Assembly (NCBI GenBank): GCA_946548895.1
Contig: CAMNQF010000003.1
Coordinates: forward strand, 62,001-126,000
Length of the DNA stretch: 64,000 nt
Direction: 5' to 3'
Source: an uncultured bacterium
GTDB lineage: Bacteria; Bacillota; Clostridia; Oscillospirales; Oscillospiraceae
Shown here: positions 17,313 to 27,055 of the stretch, piece by piece
How the letters are laid out: the number at the start of each line of letters is the position of its first letter
Numbering within the stretch: position 1 is the first letter of the stretch
Position numbers and translations under genes: made by a program
Notes under the pieces: generated by a model
Told to the model about the DNA's origin: nothing
Database searches by the model: none
What the model saw: only the letters and a program-made list of their open reading frames with translations

Positions 17313-17666
17313 ATGGCTATGAATCCTGTCGCTCTTACGGCCAAGATGGGCATTGGCGACGCCGGCATCGCCGCCGTGCTGGGCTACGCTGTGGTGTTTT
17401 TCGGCCTGGTGTTGCTGATGTGCGTGGTGATCCTCATGGGCAAGGCCATGGCGGGCACCCGCAAGCAGGCGGAGGCTCCCACCCCTGCCGCGGCCCCCGC
17501 CGCCCCTGCCGCTCCCTCCGGTACCCCGGCCCCCGGCAGCGCCGGCGAGGTCAAGCTGTTCGACGTGCCCGACAAGGAGGCCGCCATCCTCATGGCAATT
17601 GTGGCCGACAAGATGGGCAAGCCGCTGAATGAGCTGCGCTTCAAGTCCATTAAGGAGGTCAAATGA
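17313..17666 (+). CDS. Decarboxylase gamma subunit (OadG family)
   Basis: The 117-residue product has one membrane segment near the N-terminus (GYAVVFFGLVLLMCVVILMG, about 24-43), a Pro/Ala-rich linker and a C-terminal domain beginning at LFDVPDKEAAILMAIVADKM. OadG proteins hold the carboxyltransferase, biotin carrier and beta subunits together at the membrane and aid carboxylate transfer. The gene begins 9 bp after oadA and its stop overlaps the ribosome site of the carrier gene. Sequence divergence in this family is high, so the call rests on architecture and position. Confidence 0.82.
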   Translation: MAMNPVALTAKMGIGDAGIAAVLGYAVVFFGLVLLMCVVILMGKAMAGTRKQAEAPTPAAAPAAPAAPSGTPAPGSAGEVKLFDVPDKEAAILMAIVADKMGKPLNELRFKSIKEVK

Positions 17667-17667
17667 A

Positions 17668-18075
17668 ATGAAATATAAAGTGACCCTGAACGGCCGCACC
17701 TACGAAGTGGAGGTGGACGCTGGTCAGGCCATGCTCACCGACGAGTACGAGGCCTACGCCCCCGCCCCCGCCGCTCCCGCGGCGGCTCCCGCCGCCGCAG
17801 CCGCCGCCGCTGCCGCTGCAGCCGCCGCCGCCGCAGCGGCAGCCCCCGCCGTCACCGCCGCGGGCGAGCCCGTCAACTCCCCGATGCCCGGCGTCATCCT
17901 CCGGGTAGAGGTGACCCAGGGCGCCGCCGTCAAGGCGGGCCAGCTGCTGGTGGTGCTGGAGGCCATGAAGATGGAAAACGAAATCCTCGCCCCCAAGGAC
18001 GGCACCGTCGCCCAGGTGGTGGTGCAGAAGGGCAGCCATGTGGAGACCGGTTCGCCGCTGATCGTCCTGGCGTAA
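17668..18075 (+). CDS. Biotin carrier protein of the decarboxylase, with poly-Ala linker
   Basis: The 135-residue product ends in a biotinyl domain with the EAMKMEN motif; Lys101 is the biotinylation site. The N-terminal part (MKYKVTLNGRTYEVEVDAGQ) is the docking region. Between them is a Pro/Ala linker containing a run of 18 alanines, encoded by mixed GCC/GCT/GCA codons. The carrier shuttles carboxyl groups from the alpha subunit in the cytoplasm to the beta subunit in the membrane. ATG at 17668 follows GGAGG; it starts one base after the OadG stop. Confidence 0.94.
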   Translation: MKYKVTLNGRTYEVEVDAGQAMLTDEYEAYAPAPAAPAAAPAAAAAAAAAAAAAAAAAAPAVTAAGEPVNSPMPGVILRVEVTQGAAVKAGQLLVVLEAMKMENEILAPKDGTVAQVVVQKGSHVETGSPLIVLA

Positions 18076-18087
18076 GGAGGGGCTTGT

Positions 18088-19401
18088 ATGGATATCTTAC
18101 AAACCCTGTCCAAGCTGGTGAGCGATTCCGGCTTCGCCGGGTTCTTCCTGGATGGAGGCTGGAAGTACCTGGTCATGATTGTCATTGCCTGCGTGCTGCT
18201 GTACCTGGGCATCGGCAAAAAATTTGAGCCGCTGCTGCTGGTGGGCATCGCCTTCGGCGCGCTGCTCACCAACATCCCCGGGGCTGGGCTGTACCACATG
18301 GGGATGTGGGACGCCTACGTCAACGAATGCGCCTACGACGCCGCCAACGACGCCGCCCTCATTGAGGTCACCGACGACGGCAGCCGGGTGCTCACCGTGG
18401 AGGAGTATCTGGCCAACCTGCCCGCCGGCGCCAAGGAACCCAACATTGTGGAGCATCTGTCCTTCACCGACGTGGCACACTTCGGCGGCCTGCTGGACAT
18501 CCTGTATATCGGCGTCAAGGCGGGCGTGTACCCCTGCTTGATCTTCATCGGCATCGGCGCCATGACCGACTTCGGCCCCCTGATTGCCCGGCCCTCCTCC
18601 CTGCTGCTGGGCGCGGCGGCCCAGCTGGGCGTGTTCCTGGCCATGTTCGGCGCCATGCTGCTGGGCTTTACCGGCCCGGAGGCCGGCTCCATCGGCATCA
18701 TCGGCGGCGCCGACGGACCCACCGCCATTTTGACCACCTCCAAGCTGGCCCCCCACCTGCTGGGCCCCATCGCCATCGCGGCCTACTCCTATATGGCGCT
18801 GATCCCCATGATCCAGAAGCCCCTCATGCGGCTGCTGACCACGGAGAAGGAGCGCAAGGTGAAGATGCAGCAGGCCCGGGACGTGTCCAAGGTGGAAAAG
18901 ATCGTGTTCCCCATCCTGGTGGCCGTGTTCGTCATCCTGCTCATCCCCTCCACCGCCCCCCTCATCGGCTGCCTGATGTTCGGCAACCTGCTGCGTGAGA
19001 CCGGCGTCACCGAGCGGTTGAGCGACACCGCCCAGAACGCCCTGATGAACATTGTCACCCTGTTCCTGGGCATCAGCGTGGGCGCCACCACCGTGGCCAC
19101 CCGCTTCCTCACCCTCCAGACCATCGCCATTGTGGTGCTGGGCGTCATCGCCTTCATGTTCTCCACCATCGGCGGCCTGCTGGTGGGCAAGCTCATGTAC
19201 GTGCTGACCGGCGGCAAGGTCAATCCCCTTATCGGCTCCGCCGGCGTGTCCGCCGTTCCCATGGCCGCCCGCGTGTCCCAGCAGGTGGGCCAGGAGGCCG
19301 ACCCCTCCAACTTCCTGCTCATGCACGCCATGGGCCCCAACGTGGCCGGCGTCATCGGCTCGGCCATCGCGGCCGGTTTCCTGATCGCCGTATTTGGGTA
19401 A
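18088..19401 (+). CDS. oadB: Na+-translocating decarboxylase beta subunit
   Basis: The 437-residue product is the polytopic membrane pump: GIAFGALLTNIPGAGL, GAMTDFGPLIARPSSLLLGA, the FTGPEAGSIGIIGGADGPTA motif with the Asp that binds Na+ and accepts carboxybiotin, and GSAGVSAVPMAARVSQQVGQ. It decarboxylates carboxybiotin and exports Na+. An acidic insertion at about 75-120 (NECAYDAANDAAL) lies in an extracellular-looking loop and makes the protein longer than many homologues. It is the last gene of the pckA-oad cluster and is followed by a strong terminator. Specificity for oxaloacetate is inferred from the alpha subunit. Confidence 0.94.
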   Translation: MDILQTLSKLVSDSGFAGFFLDGGWKYLVMIVIACVLLYLGIGKKFEPLLLVGIAFGALLTNIPGAGLYHMGMWDAYVNECAYDAANDAALIEVTDDGSRVLTVEEYLANLPAGAKEPNIVEHLSFTDVAHFGGLLDILYIGVKAGVYPCLIFIGIGAMTDFGPLIARPSSLLLGAAAQLGVFLAMFGAMLLGFTGPEAGSIGIIGGADGPTAILTTSKLAPHLLGPIAIAAYSYMALIPMIQKPLMRLLTTEKERKVKMQQARDVSKVEKIVFPILVAVFVILLIPSTAPLIGCLMFGNLLRETGVTERLSDTAQNALMNIVTLFLGISVGATTVATRFLTLQTIAIVVLGVIAFMFSTIGGLLVGKLMYVLTGGKVNPLIGSAGVSAVPMAARVSQQVGQEADPSNFLLMHAMGPNVAGVIGSAIAAGFLIAVFG

Positions 19402-19434
19402 ACCAGCTGAATAAGCATCCGGCGTTTTCCGCGT

Positions 19435-19470
19435 AAAAGCTCCCGCTTCCCAAAGGAAGCGGGAGCTTTT
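19435..19470. terminator. Bidirectional terminator after the decarboxylase operon
   Basis: A 16-bp perfect stem (AAAAGCTCCCGCTTCC and complement) with a CAAA loop; A/T flanks on both sides serve oadB and the convergent fumarase gene. Confidence 0.9.
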
Positions 19471-19489
19471 CTATCCTTGCGCGGAACCC

Positions 19490-20047
19490 TCAGCCCTCCC
19501 GGCGGTACTCCGCCCTGCCCTGACGGAACAGGTCATTCCCCCGGCTGTCAATGGCTACGGTGAGGGACAGGTCCCGCACTTCCATGCGCTTGATGGACTC
19601 ACAGCCCAGATCGTCAAAGGCGATCACCTCCGCCGTTTGGATGCACCGGGCAATGAGGGCCCCGGCCCCGCCCACAGCGGCAAAATAACACGCCTCGTTG
19701 CGCACAATGGCGTCTACCACGGCCTGGTTCCGCTCTCCCTTGCCGATCATGGCGGACAGGCCCAGGTCCAGCAGCCGGGGGGCAAAGGCGTCCATCCTCC
19801 CCGCCGTGGTGGGACCGCAGGCCCCCACGGCCATTCCCTGCTGGCCGGGAGTGGGCCCGGCGTAATAGATGACCGCGCCCCTTAGCTCGAAGGGCAAAGG
19901 CTCGCCCCCGTCCAGCAGCTGAAACAGCCGCTTGTGGGCGGCGTCCCGGGCGGTGTAGATCACGCCGGACAGCAGCACCCGGTCCCCGGCCCGCAGCTCC
20001 GGCAGACACCGCGCCAGTCCAGCGGTACTCACCGCCAGTGCGCTCAT
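19490..20047 (-). CDS. Fumarate hydratase / tartrate dehydratase beta subunit
   Basis: The 185-residue product matches the beta (C-terminal) subunit of class I Fe-S hydro-lyases: LRAGDRVLLSGVIYTARDAAHKR at the start, then YYAGPTPG, GPTTAGRMDAF and IGKG motifs that bind the carboxylates. With an alpha subunit carrying the [4Fe-4S] cluster it would interconvert fumarate and malate. No alpha subunit gene is in this window. The ATG at 20047 overlaps the stop of the DivIVA-like gene (ATGA) and has GGGGAGGAG upstream; the long in-frame extension is a shadow of that gene. Confidence 0.88.
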   Translation of the reverse strand: MSALAVSTAGLARCLPELRAGDRVLLSGVIYTARDAAHKRLFQLLDGGEPLPFELRGAVIYYAGPTPGQQGMAVGACGPTTAGRMDAFAPRLLDLGLSAMIGKGERNQAVVDAIVRNEACYFAAVGGAGALIARCIQTAEVIAFDDLGCESIKRMEVRDLSLTVAIDSRGNDLFRQGRAEYRREG

Positions 20048-20673
20048 TCCACTCCTCCCCGCTCCCGGAGCTTCTCGGCCGCCTCGTCCAGCTCCACCAG
20101 GCACTCCGCACCCCGGCTGAGAAGCTGGACCTGTTCCAGCAGTCCGCCCATTCCCCGGCGCAGCAGGCCGTACTGCTCCAGCACCCGGCCCAGCCATGCC
20201 CGGGTCTCCGCCCGGACCCGGTCCGCCTCTTCCCTGGCCTGGCTCAGGGTATCCTCGGCCTTGCGATGGGCGTCCAGCTCCACTGTGGCCACCCGGTCTT
20301 TCAGCTGGGCGTAGCTGTCCGCCATGGGCTCCAGCCTGCCCACCTGGGCCTGGAGCCGCTCCAGTTCCTGCTTGGCTACCATCAGCTTGGACTCTGTCTG
20401 AGACAGCTCCCCCCGCAGCCGGGACAGCGACCGGGTGGAGGTCTCCAGGGAGGCCCGCACCTTGGCTTCCTCCGCCGCCGCGCCGCTCTTGGCGGTCTCC
20501 GCGCTGGACAGGGCGGATTCCAGCTCCTGGCTGCGCCGCTCCGCCTCGTCCAGCCGGCTCTGGAGCTCCTCCAGCTCCCTTCGGTGCCCGGCGGCGGCCT
20601 CTTCGATGTACGCCTGCACGTCCTGGCGGTTGAAGCCCCCCAGGGCGGTGCGGAATTTCTGTATGACGGCCAT
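20044..20673 (-). CDS. DivIVA-like coiled-coil protein
   Basis: The 209-residue product starts MAVIQKFRTALGGFNRQDVQ, the short N-terminal lipid-binding-type motif of DivIVA/GpsB proteins, followed by almost continuous coiled coil from about 25 to 195 (EELQSRLDEAERRSQELESA and onward). DivIVA-like proteins mark curved membrane and organise division or polar complexes. It is translationally coupled to the fumarase beta gene by a 4-bp overlap, a pairing with no obvious functional reason. The start follows GAGGGG; an out-of-frame ATG lies just upstream. Confidence 0.72.
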   Translation of the reverse strand: MAVIQKFRTALGGFNRQDVQAYIEEAAAGHRRELEELQSRLDEAERRSQELESALSSAETAKSGAAAEEAKVRASLETSTRSLSRLRGELSQTESKLMVAKQELERLQAQVGRLEPMADSYAQLKDRVATVELDAHRKAEDTLSQAREEADRVRAETRAWLGRVLEQYGLLRRGMGGLLEQVQLLSRGAECLVELDEAAEKLRERGGVE

Positions 20674-20710
20674 CCATACCCCTCTTTTCGTGGGAAATAT
20701 ATTTCAGTTT

Positions 20711-20739
20711 ATTTTACCATAAAATTCGCCGCCTGACAA
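20711..20739 (-). promoter_or_regulatory. Promoter of the DivIVA-like / fumarase gene pair
   Basis: TTGTCA (20734-20739), a 17-bp spacer and TAAAAT (20711-20716) on the minus strand, 38 nt before the start codon. Confidence 0.75.
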
Positions 20740-20769
20740 TCCTTTTGAAGATTCCATGGACGGGAAAAA

Positions 20770-20793
20770 GGCCGCCGGGTCTCCCCAGCGGCC
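20770..20793 (-). terminator. Terminator of the trxA operon
   Basis: On the minus strand a hairpin with GGCCGC/GCGGCC and GGG/CCC pairing is followed by TTTTTCCC, 11 bp after the trxA stop. Confidence 0.75.
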
Positions 20794-20803
20794 AATCCCG
20801 CGC

Positions 20804-21112
20804 TCAATCCAACAGGGCCAGCAGCGCATCCTTCGGCATGGCGCCCACAGCCTGGTTGGCCAGCCGCCCGTCCTTGAACACCAACAGGGTGGGAATGCTC
20901 ATCACGCCGAACTGGGCGGACAGCTCAGGCTGCTCGTCCACATTGACCTTGCCCACCGCAATGTCGTCCCGCTCCCCGGCGATCTCGTCCACGATGGGGG
21001 ACACCATCCGGCAGGGGCCGCACCAGGGCGCCCAAAAATCCACCAGCACCGGCTTGGCGGACTGGAGCACCATTTGGTCGAAATTTTCCTTCGTAATGGT
21101 CTGTACAGACAT
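20804..21112 (-). CDS. trxA: Thioredoxin
   Basis: The 102-residue product is a canonical thioredoxin with the redox motif WCGPC at 30-34 in [11 protein letters not shown], the cis-Pro in [11 protein letters not shown] and the usual size. It reduces protein disulfides in the cytoplasm using thioredoxin reductase. The gene starts 16 bp after the glycosyltransferase stop, so it is probably the last gene of the glf-glycosyltransferase-trxA unit. AAAGGAG precedes the ATG. Confidence 0.95.
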   Translation of the reverse strand: MSVQTITKENFDQMVLQSAKPVLVDFWAPWCGPCRMVSPIVDEIAGERDDIAVGKVNVDEQPELSAQFGVMSIPTLLVFKDGRLANQAVGAMPKDALLALLD

Positions 21113-21128
21113 ATCGCTTTCTCCTTTA

Positions 21129-22157
21129 TCAGTTGAATTTGTATATCTTCTGGGCCACCCGGTAGAGCTGCACGGACAACTTCCGCCCCTGGTAGCCAGG
21201 GATGTTGGTGCCCACGTTCGTCACCTTGTAGCGGCAGCGGCGGTACAGGGCGGCGTCTTTTTTGCGCAGGTACTCCCACAGCTCGGTGCGCAAGCCCAAA
21301 GCTTCAGGCGTGTCCGCGATGACGGCAAAGATGGACGAGATGGACATCATCATGGACAGGTAGTTGAGCATATACCGGCCCAGCTTAGGCTGGACGGCCT
21401 TGATGCCCAGCACGTCGTGGGCGTCGATCATATGCCTGGTCACCCGCACCTGCTGGTCGATGCGCCCCGCCATCACCGATTCATTGACGCTCTGGTCCGC
21501 CCGGCCGATGAAGTAGCGGTACAGGTCCAGGTCCATATAGTACAGTGTTTTGACATAGGGCAGGGGCTGATAGACAAAAATGTTGTCCACATAGAAGGTG
21601 TGCTTGGGCAGCTCCAGTCCGCAATCCCGCAGCAGCTGGGTGCGGTAGATCACCGAGTGCATCAGCAGGTACTGGGAGGTGCGGAAACGGTGGATGGAAT
21701 CCCAGGTAATGATCTGGTCGGTGGGGAACACATTTTTATATCCCATCACCTTTTGCGTGTTGTCCTCCACGTGCTCATAGACGTAGTTGGCGATGAGCAG
21801 GTCCACCGGGGCCGGCATGACGGAGAATTCCCGCAGCTTGGCCATGACCTTAGCCAAGGCGCCGGTGTCCAGCCAGTCGTCGGAGTCCACCACCTTGTAG
21901 TACAGGCCGCGGGCGTGGCGGATGCCCTGGTTCACCCCCTCGCCGTGGCCGCCGTTCTCCTGATGGATGGCCCGGATGATGCCGGGATGCCTGGCCGCCC
22001 ACTCGTCGCACTTGGCGGGGGTGTCATCTTTGGCAGAGCCGTCGTCCACCAGGATGATCTCCGCATCCTCCCCCGCGGACAGCAAAGTCTCCACGCAGTG
22101 GTCCATATAGGCCGCGGAATTGTAGCAGGGGACGGCAAAGGTAATCAATTTGTCCAT
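21129..22157 (-). CDS. Family 2 glycosyltransferase
   Basis: The 342-residue product has a GT-A fold of family GT2: [20 protein letters not shown] at the start, the nucleotide-binding [33 protein letters not shown] and the metal-binding [10 protein letters not shown]. It likely transfers a sugar to a cell-envelope glycan or lipid at the inner face of the membrane. The C-terminal 150 residues (after [20 protein letters not shown]) are of a type seen in clostridial glycosyltransferases. It lies directly downstream of UDP-galactopyranose mutase, so galactofuranose transfer is a plausible but unproven role. Confidence 0.85.
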   Translation of the reverse strand: MDKLITFAVPCYNSAAYMDHCVETLLSAGEDAEIILVDDGSAKDDTPAKCDEWAARHPGIIRAIHQENGGHGEGVNQGIRHARGLYYKVVDSDDWLDTGALAKVMAKLREFSVMPAPVDLLIANYVYEHVEDNTQKVMGYKNVFPTDQIITWDSIHRFRTSQYLLMHSVIYRTQLLRDCGLELPKHTFYVDNIFVYQPLPYVKTLYYMDLDLYRYFIGRADQSVNESVMAGRIDQQVRVTRHMIDAHDVLGIKAVQPKLGRYMLNYLSMMMSISSIFAVIADTPEALGLRTELWEYLRKKDAALYRRCRYKVTNVGTNIPGYQGRKLSVQLYRVAQKIYKFN

Positions 22158-22238
22158 TGGCGTTCTCTCCTCACTCTAAGTATGCCCATCGGAGCGGTTT
22201 TATTGCGGCGCATCCGCCCCACGGGCCTTGGTTCGGGC

Positions 22239-23444
22239 TTACAGCAAGCTGTCCGCCAGAGACAGCGCCCGGGCCGCAATGGCGTCCATGTTGTAGTATT
22301 TATACTCTGCCAGGCGGCCCAGCAGATGGAGGCCGGGATATTGGTCCGCCTCCGCCTTATATTTGGCATATAGGGCGTTATTCTCGGGGTTGATGATGGC
22401 GTAGTAGGGGATCTCCCCCTCCCTGCCGGTGTAGGCCCGGGAATACTCCTTCATGATGGTGGTGGCGCCGGGCTTCTCCTGGCCGGTGAGGTGCTTGAAT
22501 TCGGTGATCCGGGTAAAGGCTTTGTCTACCGTGTAGTTGACCGTGCCAAATGCCTGGAAATAGTCCTGGGGCAGCGTCTCAAACCCGAAGTCCAGCGTTC
22601 GGTAGGGCAAGGGACCGAAGCGGAAGCCGAACAGCTCGTCCGCCTGTCCGGTATAGATCACGGGGCCCCGGAACGCTTCCCCGTCCAGCTTGATGACGCC
22701 GTCCGTCAGCTCCAGCCGCGCCAGGGCGTCTGTCCCCAGCTCCACAGTGATGTTGGGATGGTCCAGCATCCGTTGGAACATGGGGGTATAGCCCTCCAGG
22801 GGCATTCCCTGGTAGGCGTCCATAAAGTAGCGGCTGTCCCGGCTGAGGCGCACCGGCACACGGGCGGTGGTGGCGGGGTCGATCTCCTCGGGTGTCTGCC
22901 CCCACTGCTTCATGGTGTAGTGTACGAACACGTGCTCATACACATAATCCGCGATGGCGGCCACCTCCGGGTCGGGATTCTGGCGCAGCTCCAGGATCGT
23001 CACCTGGCTCTGGGCGGGGTAGGCGTCCAACAGCTTCCGGCCCAGCCGCTCCCCTTCCTCCGCGCCAAAGGCGTTTTTCATCGAGTCCAGGTTAAAAGGG
23101 ACGGGAAAAAACATCCGCCCATCCGTAACTTTGCCAGCCGGGACCACCCCGGGATTGTCCCGGGGCAGATTGGCGATCACCTTATGCTGGTAACGCCGCC
23201 ACCGGGTGAACCGGGACAGAAAATCGAACACCCGCCTGTCGTTGGTGTGGAAAATATGGGGGCCGTATTGGTGGATCAGAATTCCGGCTCCATCCAGGCA
23301 GTCGTAGGCGTTGCCGCCCACATGGTTCCGCCGCTCCAGCACCAGCACCCGCTTGCTTCCGTCCTCCGCGAGCCGCCGGGCGGCCACTGCCCCGGCGTAA
23401 CCCGCGCCCACGATCAGGGCGTCATAGTTTGTCACAGCACTCAC
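22239..23444 (-). CDS. glf: UDP-galactopyranose mutase
   Basis: The 401-residue product has the FAD-binding GAGYAGAVAARRLAE near residue 13, RRNHVGGNAYD, QYGPHIFHTND and the family pattern through YTGQADELFGFRFG and TEFKHLTGQE. It converts UDP-galactopyranose to UDP-galactofuranose for envelope polysaccharides. The start appears to be GTG at 23444 with a weak ribosome site; no ATG is available nearby. The gene is first in the unit with the glycosyltransferase and trxA. A candidate promoter (TTCCAC-17-TATAGT) lies about 50 bp upstream. Confidence 0.93.
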   Translation of the reverse strand: MSAVTNYDALIVGAGYAGAVAARRLAEDGSKRVLVLERRNHVGGNAYDCLDGAGILIHQYGPHIFHTNDRRVFDFLSRFTRWRRYQHKVIANLPRDNPGVVPAGKVTDGRMFFPVPFNLDSMKNAFGAEEGERLGRKLLDAYPAQSQVTILELRQNPDPEVAAIADYVYEHVFVHYTMKQWGQTPEEIDPATTARVPVRLSRDSRYFMDAYQGMPLEGYTPMFQRMLDHPNITVELGTDALARLELTDGVIKLDGEAFRGPVIYTGQADELFGFRFGPLPYRTLDFGFETLPQDYFQAFGTVNYTVDKAFTRITEFKHLTGQEKPGATTIMKEYSRAYTGREGEIPYYAIINPENNALYAKYKAEADQYPGLHLLGRLAEYKYYNMDAIAARALSLADSLL

Positions 23445-23570
23445 ACCGTTTCTCTCAAAATGTCATGCGGCCTGTACCGCATATCAAAACTATACCACAT
23501 ATTGAGCAATTGTGGAAGAAATTTTTCCTAATATTCTTTTAAATTTTACCCAATCAGGAATGGGATAAAA

Positions 23571-23597
23571 AATCCCCGCCCAATATGGGCGGGGATT
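23571..23597 (-). terminator. Terminator of tuf / str operon
   Basis: An 11-bp stem (AATCCCCGCCC and complement, 23571-23581 with 23587-23597) is followed on the minus strand by a T-run, 16 bp after the tuf stop codon. Confidence 0.88.
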
Positions 23598-23613
23598 GGG
23601 GGGATGGCGGGAA

Positions 23614-24816
23614 TTACTCGGCCACGTCGATGACGACGCCGGAGCCCACGGTACGGCCGCCCTCGCGGATAGCGAAGCGCAGGCCCTTCTCGATGGCGAT
23701 GGGGGTGATCAGCTCCACGTTCATGTCCACGTTATCGCCGGGCATACACATCTCGGTGCCCTCGGGCAGGGTGATGACGCCGGTCACGTCGGTGGTGCGG
23801 AAGTAGAACTGGGGACGGTAGTTGTTGAAGAAGGGGGTGTGGCGGCCGCCCTCGTCCTTGGACAGGACGTACACCTGGCCCACGAACTTGGTGTGGGGGT
23901 GGATGGAGTTGGGCTTGCACAGCACCTGGCCGCGCTCGATCTCGTCCTTGTTGACGCCGCGGAGCAGGCAGCCCACGTTGTCGCCGGCCTCCACGTAGTC
24001 CAGGGTCTTGCGGAACATCTCCATGGAGGTGACCACGGTGCTCTTCTTCTCCTCGGTGAGGCCGACGATCTCAACGGTCTCGCCCGCCTTCAGCTGGCCG
24101 CGCTCCACACGGCCGGTGGCCACGGTGCCGCGGCCAGTGATGGTGAACACGTCCTCCACGGGCATCAGGAAGGGCAGGTCGGCCTTGCGGTCGGGAGTGG
24201 GGATGTAGCTGTCAACAGCGTCCATCAGCTCCTTGATGCAGGCGAAGTCGGGGTCGTTCACATCGCCGGACTCGCAGGTCAGGGCGTTCAGGGCGGAGCC
24301 CTTGATGATGGGGATGTCGTCGCCGGGGAACTCGTAGCCGGACAGGGTCTCGCGGACCTCCATCTCCACCAGCTCCAGCAGCTCCTCGTCGTCCACCTGG
24401 TCACACTTGTTCAGGAACACCACGATGGCGGGCACGCCCACCTGGCGGGCCAGCAGAATGTGCTCCTTGGTCTGGGCCATGGGGCCGTCGGTGGCGGCGA
24501 TGACCAGAATGGCACCGTCCATCTGAGCCGCGCCGGTGATCATGTTCTTGATATAGTCGGCGTGGCCCGGGCAGTCCACGTGAGCATAGTGCCGGGCGTC
24601 GGTCTCGTACTCCACGTGGGCGGTGTTGATGGTGATGCCGCGCTCGCGCTCCTCGGGAGCCTTGTCGATGCTGGAATAGTCCTCGTACTGGGCCTGACCC
24701 TTCAGGGCCAGATACTTGGTGATGGCGGCGGTCAGGGTGGTCTTGCCGTGGTCAACGTGGCCGATGGTGCCGATGTTGACGTGGGGCTTGTTACGCTCAA
24801 ACTTTTGCTTGGCCAT
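23614..24816 (-). CDS. tuf: Elongation factor Tu
   Basis: The 400-residue product is a full EF-Tu: [20 protein letters not shown] with the P-loop GHVDHGKT at 19-26, [12 protein letters not shown] and the C-terminal barrel ending GVVIDVAE. It brings aminoacyl-tRNA to the ribosome. It is the last gene of the str operon, 108 bp downstream of fusA, and has its own promoter in that gap. Codon use is strongly biased to C/G-ending codons, as in the other translation genes here. Confidence 0.98.
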   Translation of the reverse strand: MAKQKFERNKPHVNIGTIGHVDHGKTTLTAAITKYLALKGQAQYEDYSSIDKAPEERERGITINTAHVEYETDARHYAHVDCPGHADYIKNMITGAAQMDGAILVIAATDGPMAQTKEHILLARQVGVPAIVVFLNKCDQVDDEELLELVEMEVRETLSGYEFPGDDIPIIKGSALNALTCESGDVNDPDFACIKELMDAVDSYIPTPDRKADLPFLMPVEDVFTITGRGTVATGRVERGQLKAGETVEIVGLTEEKKSTVVTSMEMFRKTLDYVEAGDNVGCLLRGVNKDEIERGQVLCKPNSIHPHTKFVGQVYVLSKDEGGRHTPFFNNYRPQFYFRTTDVTGVITLPEGTEMCMPGDNVDMNVELITPIAIEKGLRFAIREGGRTVGSGVVIDVAE

Positions 24817-24878
24817 TTTGAGTTTTCCTCCTTGTACGGTTAAATGAAATGTGTTGGTGAGAACAGGTTTATGGGCCT

Positions 24879-24907
24879 ATTCTATCCTATAGCGGCGGAA
24901 ATTGCAA
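24879..24907 (-). promoter_or_regulatory. Internal promoter for tuf
   Basis: TTGCAA (24902-24907), a 17-bp spacer and TAGAAT (24879-24884) on the minus strand between fusA and tuf. Confidence 0.65.
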
Positions 24908-24924
24908 CCATGATTTTGGAAAAA

Positions 24925-27033
24925 TCACAGGTCTTCCTTCCGCCCGCGCTGGGCGATGATCTTTTCCGCGATATTCTTGGGGATCTCCACGTAGCTGTGG
25001 GGCTCCATGGTGTACTGGCCGCGGCCCTGGGTGCGGGAGCGCAGGTCGGTGGCGTAGCCAAACATCTCGGACAGGGGGACCAGGGCGTCCACCTGGGTGG
25101 CGCCGGGCCGGGCCTCCTGGCCCTGGATCTGGCCGCGGCGGCTGGTGAGGTCGCCGATGACATTGCCCAGGTACTCGTCGGGGGCGATGACGGACACCTT
25201 CATGATGGGCTCCAGCAGGCAGGCCCCGGCCTTGCGGCAGGCCTCCTTGAAGGCCATGGAGCCGGCGATCTTGAACGCCATTTCGGAGGAGTCCACCTCG
25301 TGGTAGGAGCCGAAGGTCAGATGGACCTTCACGTCCACCACGGGGTAGCCAGCCAGCACGCCGGCCTGCATGGCCCCCTGGATGCCCGCGTCCACCGCGG
25401 GGATGAACTCCTTGGGGATAACGCCGCCGGTGATCTCGTTGAGGAACTCATAGCCCTTGCCGGGCTCGTTGGGCTCCACGGTGATGACCACGTGGCCGTA
25501 CTGGCCCTTGCCGCCGGACTGGCGGGCGTACTTGGTGTCCTGCTTGACGGCGGTCTTGATGGTCTCCTTGTAGGCCACCTGGGGGGCGCCCACATTGGCT
25601 TCCACCTTGTACTCGCGGAGCAGCCGGTCCACGATGATCTCCAGGTGGAGCTCGCCCATGCCGGCGATGATGGTCTGGCCCGTCTCCTCGTCGGTGTAGG
25701 TCTTGAAGGTGGGGTCCTCCTCGGCCAGCTTCATTAGGGCGATGCCCATCTTCTCCTGGCCGGCCTTGGTCTTGGGCTCGATGGCCACCCGGATCACGGG
25801 CTCGGGGAACTCCATGGACTCCAGGATCACCGGGTGCTTCTCGTCGCACAGGGTATCGCCGGTGGTGGAATTCTTCAGGCCGATGACGGCGGCGATGTCG
25901 CCGGAGTACACGGTCTCAATATCCTCCCGGTGGTTGGCGTGCATCTGAAGGATGCGGCCGATGCGCTCCTTCTGCTGCTTGGTGGAGTTGAGCACCTGGG
26001 TGCCGGTGTTCAGCGTGCCGGAATAGACGCGGATGAAGGACAGCCGGCCCACAAAGGGATCGGTGGCGATCTTGAAAGCCAAGGCGGAGAAGGGCTCGCT
26101 GTCGGAGGACGGCCGCTCCTCTTCCTCCTCGGTGTCGGGGTTGACGCCCTTGATGGGGGGGATGTCGGTGGGGGCGGGCATATAGTCCACGATGGCGTCC
26201 AGCAGCTTCTGCACACCCTTGTTCTTGTAGGACGTGCCGCACACCACGGGGACCATCAGGTTGTCGATGGTGCCCTTGCGGATGGCGCGGCGGAGCATCT
26301 CCTGGGGAACGGGCTTCTCCTCCAGGGCCAGCTCCATAATCTCCTCGTCGATGTCGGCGCAGGCGTCCACCAGCTTGGTGCGGTACTCCTGGGCCAACTC
26401 CATCATGTCGGCGGGGATCTCCTCCACCCGCATATCCTTGCCCATCTCGTCGTAGTAAATGTCGGCGTCCATCTCCACCAGGTCGATGATTCCCTTGAAG
26501 GTCTCCTCTTTCCCGATGGGGAGCTGGATGGGCACGGCGTTGGCCTTGAGACGGTCGTGGATCATGTTGAGCACGTTGTAGAAGTCGGCGCCCATGATGT
26601 CCATCTTGTTGACGTAAATCATGCGGGGGACCTTGTAGTGGTCCGCCTGACGCCAGACGGTCTCGGACTGGGGCTCCACGCCGCCCTTGGCGCACATGAC
26701 GGTCACGGAGCCGTCCAGCACGCGCAGGGAGCGCTCCACCTCCACGGTGAAGTCCACGTGGCCCGGGGTGTCGATGATGTTGATCCGGGTCTGGGGGAAC
26801 TGGTCCTTGGTGCCCTTCCAGTAGCAGGTGGTGGCGGCGGAAGTGATGGTGATGCCGCGCTCCTGCTCCTGGGCCATCCAGTCCATGGTGGCGGTGCCGT
26901 CATGGGTTTCGCCGATCTTGTAGTTCACGCCGGTGTAGTACAGAATACGCTCCGTCGTGGTGGTCTTGCCGGCGTCGATGTGGGCCATGATGCCGATATT
27001 TCGGGTGTTTTCCAGTGTAACTTTTCTTGCCAT
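24925..27033 (-). CDS. fusA: Elongation factor G
   Basis: The 702-residue product is a complete [23 protein letters not shown] with the P-loop [20 protein letters not shown] and the five-domain order to the C-terminal [14 protein letters not shown]. It drives translocation of tRNA and mRNA with GTP hydrolysis. It starts 22 bp downstream of rpsG in the str operon with GGAGG before the ATG. Confidence 0.98.
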   Translation of the reverse strand: MARKVTLENTRNIGIMAHIDAGKTTTTERILYYTGVNYKIGETHDGTATMDWMAQEQERGITITSAATTCYWKGTKDQFPQTRINIIDTPGHVDFTVEVERSLRVLDGSVTVMCAKGGVEPQSETVWRQADHYKVPRMIYVNKMDIMGADFYNVLNMIHDRLKANAVPIQLPIGKEETFKGIIDLVEMDADIYYDEMGKDMRVEEIPADMMELAQEYRTKLVDACADIDEEIMELALEEKPVPQEMLRRAIRKGTIDNLMVPVVCGTSYKNKGVQKLLDAIVDYMPAPTDIPPIKGVNPDTEEEEERPSSDSEPFSALAFKIATDPFVGRLSFIRVYSGTLNTGTQVLNSTKQQKERIGRILQMHANHREDIETVYSGDIAAVIGLKNSTTGDTLCDEKHPVILESMEFPEPVIRVAIEPKTKAGQEKMGIALMKLAEEDPTFKTYTDEETGQTIIAGMGELHLEIIVDRLLREYKVEANVGAPQVAYKETIKTAVKQDTKYARQSGGKGQYGHVVITVEPNEPGKGYEFLNEITGGVIPKEFIPAVDAGIQGAMQAGVLAGYPVVDVKVHLTFGSYHEVDSSEMAFKIAGSMAFKEACRKAGACLLEPIMKVSVIAPDEYLGNVIGDLTSRRGQIQGQEARPGATQVDALVPLSEMFGYATDLRSRTQGRGQYTMEPHSYVEIPKNIAEKIIAQRGRKEDL

Positions 27034-27055
27034 ATTGGTTTGCTTGCCTCCGTCC

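Noticed and set aside
17770-17850. Alanine run of the biotin carrier as an assembly artefact
   Set aside because: Codons in the run are mixed and the reading frame is kept into a perfect biotinyl domain, so the run is likely real.
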